Source: Smittia aterrima (lineage: Eukaryota > Arthropoda > Insecta > Diptera > Chironomidae). Taken from it: a stretch of 64,000 nt of DNA. The notes under the pieces were generated by a model. It did not search any database. It saw nothing but the letters and a program-made list of their open reading frames with translations, and was not told the origin of the DNA. Location: the NCBI GenBank assembly GCA_033063855.1, contig CP093830.1, forward strand, positions 5,518,854 to 5,582,853. Direction: 5' to 3'. Made by a program: the position numbers and the translations under genes. Below are positions 55,657 to 64,000 of this stretch, piece by piece. Each line of letters starts with the position of its first letter. The first letter of the stretch is position 1.

Positions 55657-56181
55657 CTGACACGATCAATAGTTGACATCGAACTGCAATTAAATTCGAT
55701 CAAAAGCCGCGGTAAGTTTCTTTAATTGATTCGCTGTTGGTTTATCACTCGCTACGAATTAGGAATTCACGCGACATGGAATGTCTTTCGCACAAATTCA
55801 GTTTCTTGGGCTTGGCTGCATTCGAATGGAATAATTTGTCACAAATATTTTTTTGCTTTATGGTCAAGCGTGAATTATTCAATTACAAAGATTAAGACAC
55901 TGAAAGCTTCAGAAAACTTCTAACGTATCTCTTTCATTTCAATTTCATTGCACAAAAATGTTCACAAGGGCATTGGAAATTGTTTACAAAAGTTTTTCTT
56001 CGATCATAGAAATCATAAATTCTCAGTGTTGTCAAGGCGATTTCAATTGTTGATCAATCGCAAATTGTTCAGGAGACTTCAAATATTCGCAATTGAAATC
56101 CTCAACTGATGACAATTGAAGATTTGTGAATAAATTTGGATTTAGAAAACTCATTTGCGTAACCGGCTCTGACCTTCAATC
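55657..56181. promoter_or_regulatory. Divergent promoter region, RING gene / FAHD2
   Basis: 525 bp between divergent starts; no coding content supported. Confidence 0.35.
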
Positions 56182-57207
56182 ATGTCAAGAATTATATTAT
56201 CATTCACTGGAAAGATTGGTGCCGTGTCCAACAGAAAATATCAGCAAATAAATCTAATCCGTCATTTAAGGTAATAAAGACAATTAAACTCCTCTAACGA
56301 TGTTAAGATCTCTCCTTTGCATTCCAGCGACCACACGAAAATGAGATTTGTTCAGTACAAACGCAAGGACAGAGAAAACTGCCGGTATCTCGGAGTATCA
56401 TCAGACGATGGCTGCCAGATTAAAGAGCTCAACTCTCTGGCTTGTTACCCGAATGATTTGAAGGAACTCATTAAGTCGGGAATTGATGTCAACGAGATCA
56501 AAAACAAAATTAAGGATCTCCCAAGCATTCCAACATCGGAAGTCGAGTTGCTTGCTCCAATTACTGAGCCTCAGAAGATTCTTTGCGTCGGTTTGAATTA
56601 TCGTGGACATTGCGATGAACAGAACAAACCTTACCCAAAGGAGCCAATGTTTTTCAGTAAATACGCATCGACTTTGACTGGACCAACTGGCAACGTCATC
56701 GCTCATAAGATTTCTGATCAAATTGATTGGGAAGTTGAACTCGCTGTTATCATTGGAAAGAAAGCTTCTCATGTCAAAAGAGCTTGTGCCTTTGATTATG
56801 TCTTCGGCTATTCAGTCGCTCAAGACATCTCAGCGCGCGATTGGCAGAAGCAAAGAAACGGCGGACAATTCTTGATTGGAAAGTCGATGGATTCATTCTG
56901 TCCTTTAGGACCAGTTGTCGTTCACAAATCAGAACTTGATCCACGTGATCTCACAATCAAATGCAGTGTCAATAATGTCTTGAAGCAGTGCGGCAAGACG
57001 AGTGAACTTATTTTTGAAATCGATGATATTATCGAACGAGTGACCCAGTCAATCACTTTATTGCCAGGCGATATCATCCTCACTGGCACTCCCGGTGGCG
57101 TTGGAATGCACAGAAATCCACCAGAGTTCCTTAAAGTCGGTGATATCATCGAGAGCGAAATCGAAGGAATCGGAAAACTCTTTAACAAAGTCGTTGAGGG
57201 TCAGTGA
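56182..57207 (+). CDS. Fumarylacetoacetate hydrolase domain protein, FAHD2-like, mitochondrial
   Basis: Exons 56182-56270 and 56328-57207 join through a 57-nt intron to give 322 residues. Exon 1 adds a basic, Ser-rich mitochondrial presequence (MSRIILSFTGKIGAVSNRKY) that an ORF-only reading would miss. The FAH fold shows KILCVGLNYRGHCDE, EPMFFSKYAS, the metal-ligand segment IDWEVELAVIIGKK, DISARDWQ, GKSMDSFCPLGPV and the C-terminal GDIILTGTPGGVG. FAHD2 relatives hydrolyse or decarboxylate small oxo-acids; the exact substrate is not settled for the family. It is convergent with mRpL35, with a 74-bp gap. Confidence 0.9.
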
Positions 57208-57281
57208 AAAGACTCAAAGTTATTTGAAATTTTATATTCACTTGTGAACTCACTAAACAAAATTATTCAAAATAAAATGGA

Positions 57282-57881
57282 TTAATCCCATTCAATCGGC
57301 TTCTGTCTTGTAATGTAGTAGTTCTCGCGCGTTTGGTAGGGCGTGTAAGGATCGTCGACGTAGTATTTCGGTTTTCTCCAACGACTAGTTACCATCTTAT
57401 CTAACATCCAGCTCTGAGTTGCGTTTGTAAAAACGTGTTGACGAAGACGATATTTCTGGTATTTGCTCTTCTTCCAAAGCTTCTTGTGACGAGCAGTTCG
57501 TGTTCTAATCCAGATTCCCCAGTCGAGCCGCTTGAATCGCTTGAGAACTGCTTTTACGGACTTTCTCTTTCCTTTTCGCATTGTGAACTTCACGACAGTT
57601 CTGACTTGAGACATCGAAGTTGTCGTGAGCTTCAAGAACTCAGGATTAGACAAGACACTGGATGTCTGTTGATTGATGGCATTTCTTGCAAGATTCACTG
57701 GTTTCGCTGGTTGAATCGTCAATTGTGAAAAATTTCTTAAGATTTCAGATGTTCCGGTGTTTTGAATTCTCGTCGCGGCAAGTCGAGTCACACTGCGAAG
57801 AGCTGAAGAAATGAAATTCATTAATGAGGATTCTAAATGAAGTTAACTTAACTCACCAGGTCTAATTAAGACTCCAAACAT
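57282..57881 (-). CDS. mRpL35: Mitochondrial ribosomal protein bL35m
   Basis: Exons 57881-57857 and 57802-57282 give 181 residues. The first exon contributes only MFGVLIRP plus one base; the ATG inside intron 1 (57821) would give an alternative but unsupported start. The L35 core is KGKRKSVKAVLKRFKRLDWG followed by RTARHKKLWKKSK and QHVFTNATQSWMLDKMV. It sits head-to-head with MIC60, 191 bp apart, coupling mitochondrial translation and cristae genes. Confidence 0.92.
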
Positions 57882-58072
57882 TGTTGAAAATTTTATTTTG
57901 TTTTCATGTGCCGATCGTTCCACTTTCCAGTTGCGAACTTTCGAACTTTTCACCGAACGTAGTCAACTCGCTTCAACAATGTTCAGTTTCGCTTCATCGA
58001 GGTTATTCCGAGCAAAAATATTGGCCAAGTTCATCGATAAAAATTTAAAATCCTGGATTTCTAAGCGCAAAC
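57882..58072. promoter_or_regulatory. Bidirectional promoter, mRpL35 / MIC60
   Basis: 191 bp separates the divergent start codons. The plus-strand ORF inside it is 5' UTR, not a gene. Confidence 0.45.
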
Positions 58073-60849
58073 ATGTATCGAATTCTGCTTCAAAGATCCT
58101 TCAGTGGTGTTAAGGCTGTAAGTAGATTAGTGGCAGTGAGTGATGCGGCGGCTATCCGTCAATCCGTCATAAATCCATTTTGTTTGCATTTGGTTCGATA
58201 GCGAAAAAATTATGCAATCAGAATAGATTTCGTGACATCGACGGTGGAAGGAAAACAACGCACACCTGATTAAATGCATCATCTTTCGGTGTCTATTTTT
58301 AGAGTAAAAACACGACCGCCTTTGTGCGTCAGTACAGCAACACGCGTGTGCCACTTGTCGAAGCAGGATTTGGTAAATTTCTTCTGATTCTTTCTCCGTT
58401 TGCCATTGGCGGTGGAATCATCGGCTATGCGAAATACGACAAAGAATTCCGACAGACGCTCGTGAAGAATGTGCCTGGGATTGAACCAGTATTAGAGGTC
58501 TTCATCGACGACGTTAATCCATTCGCCGACATTCAGAAGAAGATCGGAGAATACCAGCAGAAAATTACTGACACAACATCTTCAATTTCTTCAACTGTTT
58601 CATCCGCTACATCATCAGTCACCAATTTGTTCGGCGGAGAATCAAAAGTTGAGCCAGCAAAGAGTAAAGATCGATTGAAGTTAATCTCCTTAAGCCTGTC
58701 TTATCATTTTTATTACTTTTAGAATCGGAACCTCCAAAATCGTCTGCCTATCCAGCAACGAGCAGTTCAAAGATTCCCCCAGTCACAGGCGTAACATCAC
58801 AAGCTAAACCTGCTGTTTCGTCTTCTGTGCCAGCTCCTCCAATTTCCAAACCAGAAGCAAAATCTGCTCCAGTATCTTCATCCACCGTTGTCGCGCCAGA
58901 GAAACCACAGAAACCAGAAATTCCCAAAAATCTTGCTGAACTCGAAAAGGCTGTGGAAGCAGCTGCAACACAAGCAGTTAAAGAATACAGCAGAGCAGTG
59001 ACAGCTCTCAAGTCATACAACGATGATGTTAAAAAGATTGTCGACTCAGCTGTAGAGAATATTGACGTGAATTCTTGGTCGGCTTTGAAGAACAGAACTA
59101 TGACTCGTGACAGTGCAGTTGAAGCAGCAGAACAAGCAGCTCTCGCAGCTCGCAAGAAGTTGAATGAACTTGAGCAGCAAATCGAAAAGAATGTTGTCGA
59201 AGTTTCCGCTGAAGTGAAGAGTGCTCTAAAGCAATCGATTTCCGGATTCAACGAACATCTTAACGCCGCTAAAGTTGAAGTTTTGAAAGCAAAGGAACTC
59301 GCTGGAACATCAGAAAACTATTGGAAGAAAGTTGAATCAGCTCGCAGCTATTTCGTTAAAGAAATTGAATCACTTTTCGGTGTTAACTTAAACGAGAAGA
59401 AGTTGGATTTGTCGAAGGAGGAAGTCGATTTGTTCTTGGTTAACGCTTACTCTCACGTCATGGCTTATCAAAAGGAGCTGCAGAAGATTCAAACAGAAGG
59501 CGAGTTACGTCTTAGACGAGCAGTTGATGCTGTTAGAGGTGCTGATCAAGCCGAGTCAGTCAAAGCTCAACTTGAGTATGAATTAGAGAAAGAACGTCGC
59601 AATCTTAATATTCAAAACCAAGCAAAGGTGAGAGATAAAATAAGTTTTTCTGTTCACAACTCTACAACAACTTTCATTTCTTAGATCTTCAAAATCAAAG
59701 CGGAGACAGAGAAAAACCTTCGCGAGCAGTTGAAGAAGCAAATCGAAGCTCACACTGATCACTTGAACGATGCACTTTCAAACAAGGAAGCTGAGATGAA
59801 ACGACTTTTCGCTCGCGAACTTGATGAGAGAGTTGCAAACGAACGAGCGACTTACAACACTCAATTAGCAGCAATGTTAGGAAAACTTAAGGGAATGGAT
59901 TCCGCTTTGAAAGGTAAAATATTTTTTGTTTTCTTTGCTTTCTTTGTTCACTTTGTTTAATCTAAAACTCCTAACTCTGTTCCTAAACATTCATTAACTA
60001 CATTTAATCGTTTTTCATAACAAATCATTTTCTAACATTGAACGCTGCTTGGAAACTCAGATATTGATGAAGAGTTGAAAGGTAAAGTTTATCAAATCAT
60101 AATCATTTCTGCATGTGTTTGTATCTCCTTTTTGATAAATTGATCTAACTCTCTTTAATTTTTATCTAGAACGTGCTGATGCTGAGAAGAGCGCATACCA
60201 AGCTCAATCACTCTGGGCTGCGTGTCAAACACTCTGGTCGAGTGTTCGTGAGGGCCAACCTGGAAAATCTTGGCGTCAAGAACTTCGTCCTCTGAGGAAC
60301 GAAATCAAAGCTGTCGGATCAGCGGCAGAAGGCGACGAGCTGGTTGCAGTTGTCATTAATACTCTTCCCGATACTGCTAGAGAGCGCGGAGTTTTCCCTG
60401 AAGAAGCTTTACGTGAAAGATTCGTCAACGTAGACAAAGTAGCCCGTCGTTTGGCTTTAGTGCCAGCTGAGGGAGCTTCTCTTCCTGTTTATCTCTTGTC
60501 GTTTATCCAAGGAGCCTTGATTGCAAGACCTTCTGAAGTCATCTCGCAAGATGAACTTGATGACAAGGAATTCGATTTTGGTAAACTGGATACTTACGAA
60601 ATTTTGAATCGTGCGAGGTAAATTGAAATGTTTAATTAGTTTTTCTCGATTTTAATTCTGACTTTCAACAGATATTGGATGGATCGTGGAAATTTGGTGC
60701 AAACTTTGAAATATATGAACCTTCTTCAAGGAGCTCCACGTAAAGTGTCTGGTGAATGGATGCGCGAAGCTCGTCTTCTGCTTGAAACTCAGCAAGCTGT
60801 TAATGTTTTACTTAGTCACGCAAGCGGTAACGGACAGAGATATTTATAA
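58073..60849 (+). CDS. Mitofilin: MICOS subunit MIC60 / mitofilin
   Basis: An inner-membrane scaffold that forms crista junctions. Exons 58073-58117, 58303-58663, 58723-59627, 59685-59913, 60061-60081, 60170-60617 and 60672-60849 give 728 residues. Presequence MYRILLQRSFSGVKA; transmembrane helix FGKFLLILSPFAIGGGIIGY. A Ser/Pro/Ala-rich linker (PAPPISKPEAKSAPVSSST) leads to long coiled coils. The C-terminal mitofilin signature spans WAACQTLWSSVREGQPGKSW to YMNLLQGAPRKVSGEWMREA. The 21-nt exon 5 is symmetric (phase 1-1) and encodes DIDEELK, so it can be skipped without a frameshift. Confidence 0.95.
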
Positions 60850-61159
60850 ATGAATAATATGAGAAACTTTCCCTCTTAAAATGAATGATTAAAGTTTTCT
60901 TGACCTCAAATTGTCAATGAGTTGATTCATTTAGAAATTAGCGTTAGAAAATCTTATCAGCATTAGACTCTGCTTATGTCATCTCCTTGAAGCCATTTAT
61001 TTTTCTTATTTTGATGTCGCCGGAGAGTCTGCACTTCATCTTCTTGTAAGCCTTGCCGAAAGACGTAAAATATTCGTTGACTCCTGGAAATATTCATTGA
61101 AACTTTTTTAGTTTCTCGCTGACTTCGCATTTGTTCAGATCTTTCCTTGAATTTCAAAT
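60850..61159. other. Spacer between MIC60 and membrane-protein gene
   Basis: About 310 bp of 3' UTR and promoter sequence. A minus-strand ORF here is antisense to the next gene and not supported. Confidence 0.4.
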
Positions 61160-61871
61160 ATGAAAGTTCCAAAGTTTCACACATTTTGCTATATCTTTGA
61201 TATTCGAATTGAAGCTTTGATGCTCGGCTACCTGGGAACAATAAGCAACTCTACGTTTGCACTTTTGCTGATTATCGATTTGGTTTTTAATCCAAATAAG
61301 TTAAAAGATGAAGTTTTCAAACGAAGGAAATTGATTGAAGTTTTGTCTCGTGACATTGATGACGTTGAGGAGAAGGTGCTTTTTAAAGATGAGACAATCT
61401 CGAATTCTTGTAAGTTGAATAAAATTTAAATTGTTTGCCGGGACGCTCATTGATTATTTCAAGTTTTTCTGGCGTTGGTTCTGATTTGGATTGGAATCTT
61501 ACTTCTTTGTTGTTTCATCTGTGTTTGGTTCATTCGAGGAGTTAATGAGGTGAAGTTTGTAAAATACTTAAAATTAAGATTTATGAGCGTTTGATTATTT
61601 TCAGAATAAACCAAATAAACTGAAGCCGTTTATGTTTCTCACGGCTGTCGGAACCTTCGGGGCATTCATTCAAGGCATAAACGCATTTTCCATTTTCTGG
61701 ATTCTCGTTGGAATGGTCCACGTTTATTTTCTGGTTATTCTCTGCTCGCTGTACAAGATTTTAAAGTTAGAAAGCGAACAACTTGAACATCTTCAGGAAG
61801 TATATAGTCCCGATACTGATAACACAGGCTTCCCAAGTTCAGAATATTTTTCTAGACCTAACGAGAAATAA
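61160..61871 (+). CDS. Insect small multi-pass membrane protein, paralogue of 26-kb gene
   Basis: Exons 61160-61409, 61464-61549 and 61605-61871 give 200 residues. Four hydrophobic segments are visible: LGYLGTISNSTFALLLIIDL, FLALVLIWIGILLLCCFICV, FMFLTAVGTFGAFIQGI and FWILVGMVHVYFLVILCSLY. A short hydrophilic tail follows. The FCYIFDIR start and the small exon 2 ending in the acidic NE at a phase-0 intron parallel the gene at 26059-27292. Family and function are not recognised; LAPTM/DUF4728-type small four-helix proteins are the nearest resemblance. The ATG at 61160 is preferred to 61220 because it keeps the family-like Cys segment. Confidence 0.65.
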
Positions 61872-62054
61872 AATATTTTCAAAGCCAATTTATTCCGCGA
61901 TTTCTCTGAGCAGATCCTTACAACAGTTTCGCAATTCACAGTTCCCTCTTTCTCACACGAACAGCATAAAGCATAAACCGTAGTTACACAATTATTTTCT
62001 TTAGTATTTGTACACAAACATTGCTGCTGCTCACGTCAACGGCAAACAGTCGAG

Positions 62055-62070
62055 TCAGTTGCCCCTGTAC
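62055..62070 (+). promoter_or_regulatory. Twinstar core promoter / initiator
   Basis: TCAGTTGCCCCTGTAC at 62055-62070, an initiator with a downstream extension almost identical to that of the ODC promoter (23656). It lies 247 nt before the proposed ATG-only exon. Confidence 0.5.
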
Positions 62071-62301
62071 AATCGCGCGAGATAGTATCTTAAATATCCT
62101 ACGTCCGTAAATAAGTTTCTTTAGAGAAAAAAGAAAAATTTCTTTCATCGCATAGAAAGCGAAAAAAGAGATTTCTTTAGTCCCGTGTGCCGAGAAGAAG
62201 AAAAATCAAAAAATTCGCCAAAAAGTCATCTTACGACTTAGTTAAAATTAACTAATTTAAAAAATTACTTCTGTATAAATAAAAAAAGCTCAGTTAAAAG
62301 A

Positions 62302-64000
62302 ATGGTACGTGCAATTGATTGATTGAAGTCTTTACAAAGGAACTTGCGAAAAATGTGCTCTGGATGGTGAAAGAAAAATGTCTGGTAGATTTGTATCCGC
62401 CGGTTCATCGAGCCAGGGGAGCTCGTTGAACGTTCTAAAGTGAATTGGACAAATGGAGAATGAAATCAGATGTTGAACTGAAATTCATGAAAGGAGACTC
62501 ATCGAGAAACTAATAATTTCTGGAAATGTTTCATTTTTCTTTCACAAACTTCACGAGAACCTTTGAAAAGTCAGGGAAAAGTTGAGTGAAAATTCAAAGG
62601 AAAAACTGCATTCGTTCCAAAAAGTCATAGCCATATATGGTAAAAACTCGACTCAAGGCGGCTTCGCTTCCGTGTGTGCAGCAAATGTTATCAAAGTGTT
62701 GGTGTCTATAGCGAGCATACATCTGAGCAATTGATATGCGATGATACAGTTCCAACCGGTGAATTTTGAATTAACTAGCTTCGCACACACGCAACGCTAC
62801 GAATCCATTCACAGATTTCTACGTTTTATCGTTCTTACACACAACAGCGGCGGGGGCCGAGAAGAAGGAAAAGAACAAGCCAAAGTTGTGTGTGCAATGA
62901 ATCATTTTTGGATTTGAGAAATAAGCAAATTAATAGACAGCAGGTTTAATCGCAATTCATTCGAGACAATCGGTGAATAACGCGACTATTTTTGGCTGCG
63001 ATGTGAACAACGTCGTTGAGTCATGGGACTTGCTTGAAACTCCTCATTCAAATCGCAATTTAAACGGTTTTACTCGTCAATGTCAACGAACTCGAGCGTG
63101 AGAGATAAAGAAGAAGGAACTGTAGCAAAAAAAAAACTTTCTCGCTTGCCACCCCAAACCGTCGGTCGGGTGAAGATGCGACGACTTGCAATCTAGTGAA
63201 AGAGATAGCAGGCGACCAAAGCAAAAATCACAAATTTCTGGTTGCGGCTTCTTTTCAATTTTTGTTTAATTTTTCTCATCTAAAAATAAATTTTTCCTCA
63301 CGTTCTCCCCGACTGAGTTTACAGATTTTCCCTCTCGACTTTCCATTCTTTTCCTTAAGTGAAAATAACGTTGGAGAAACGCACGTTTCTTCTTTACCGC
63401 CGCGTGTAGTTTATTTTTAAAAAAGTCTCACACGCAAAGAAGAGGAAATCATTTATCGGGGGAGTCAAAGATTATCGTACCGCGAGGTGATTTAATTGAA
63501 GCGGAAGCTGTCGCGTTCACCTGTCAATCCACCAGAGCACAATGTTATGAAATACACGATCGTAGCTTTAAAATTCCGTTTCTCACTTTAGGCTTCCGGA
63601 GTTACTGTGTCAGACGTTTGTAAAACGACATACGAGGAAATCAAAAAGGACAAAAAGCATCGTTATGTCATCTTCTTCATCCGTGATGAGAAACAAATTG
63701 ATGTTGAGGTGATTGGAGCTCGTGATGCCGAGTACGATCAGTTCTTGGAAGACATTCAGAAGGGAGGATCAGGCGAGTGCCGATATGGACTCTTCGACTT
63801 CGAATATATGCATCAATGCCAGGGAACATCAGAGAGCTCCAAAAAACAAAAGTTGTTCTTGATGTCATGGTGTCCCGATACCGCCAAAGTAAGAATAATC
63901 GACGTCAATCAAATAAATTTGAGCTGTAAATTATTTTACTTTTGATTTTAGGTTAAGAAGAAGATGTTGTACTCAAGCTCTTTCGATGCTCTCAAGAAGT
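62302..64000 (+). CDS. tsr: Cofilin/ADF actin-depolymerising factor (twinstar), 3'-partial
   Basis: Severs and depolymerises actin filaments. Exon 1 contains only ATG (62302-62304) followed by a GTACGT donor; exon 2 is 63592-63888 and exon 3 starts at 63955 and runs off the window. Exon 2 begins ASGVTVSDVCKTTYEEIKKD, so Ser3, the LIM-kinase site, is the second residue after the splice. FLMSWCPDTAK at the end of exon 2 and VKKKMLYSSSFDALKK in exon 3 are the conserved actin-binding helix region. Conservation with the fly protein is very high. The first intron is 1287 nt, much longer than its neighbours, and may carry enhancers. Confidence 0.96.

Noticed and set aside
57898..58113. Plus-strand ORF upstream of MIC60
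   Set aside because: It lies in the short bidirectional promoter and overlaps the true MIC60 start in another frame.
58748..59251. 167-codon minus-strand ORF rich in Ser and Ala
   Set aside because: Antisense shadow of the Ala/Ser-rich MIC60 linker and coiled coil.
60963..61241. Minus-strand helical, charged ORF (92 codons)
   Set aside because: It is antisense to the first exon of the membrane-protein gene, has no splice partner and no recognised domain.
1..64000. Search for CRISPR arrays, bacterial operons, tRNA or rRNA genes
   Set aside because: None seen; intron-containing eukaryotic genes throughout, and no tRNA-like cloverleaf recognised by eye.

Overview
This is a eukaryotic window, almost certainly from an insect and most likely a nematoceran fly. 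Genes are split by very short introns (mostly 45-70 nt, GT-AG), the DNA is AT-rich, and core promoters use a TCAGT-type initiator. The proteins look dipteran: twinstar-type cofilin, an 817-residue MCM6, an insect Twinkle with cysteine pairs, CYP6-like P450 and THEG-repeat proteins. A compact midge-type genome is my inference; the species cannot be read from the sequence.

Layout. 1-1340 (minus): 3'-partial NRF-6-like acyltransferase. 1.8-8.3 kb: three intronless, almost identical genes whose products look like decayed RIO kinases, interrupted by a complete CYP6-like P450 and a carboxylesterase pseudogene. 8.3-14.1 kb: a 5.8-kb stretch with no gene, holding one mariner transposase relic. 14.1-18.5 kb: a tight mitochondrial block (mRpL30, mRpL43, Twinkle) with CRIPT, arranged head-to-head around short shared promoters. 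18.6-19.5 kb: a serine protease homologue without the catalytic Ser. 19.9-22.5 kb: MCM6. 23.6-25.4 kb: ornithine decarboxylase. 26.1-27.3 kb: a membrane protein. 27.7-29.5 kb: a secreted 5'-nucleotidase/apyrase. 29.5-32.5 kb: no gene. 32.5-35.9 kb: aminopeptidase N. 36.3-43.1 kb: a retinol-dehydrogenase-like SDR cluster. 43.1-45.4 kb: two THEG-repeat genes. 45.9-47.2 kb: IDH3 beta. 48.4-53.2 kb: a 1568-residue unrecognised protein. 53.3-54.3 kb: an SDR16C enzyme. 55.2-55.7 kb: a RING plus coiled-coil protein. 56.2-60.8 kb: FAHD2, mRpL35 and MIC60. 61.2-61.9 kb: a second membrane protein related to the one at 26 kb. 62.0 kb to the end: twinstar/cofilin, 3'-partial.

The two strongest novelties are the RIO-type pseudokinase array and the SDR locus at 39.0-43.1 kb. 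In the SDR locus one cofactor-binding 5' module is followed by three intact, phase-matched catalytic terminal exons, two of which have no N-terminal exon of their own. This looks like alternative 3' exons that give one locus three enzymes.

All splice models were built by eye from reading frame, GT/AG sites and family alignment. No search or transcript evidence was available.
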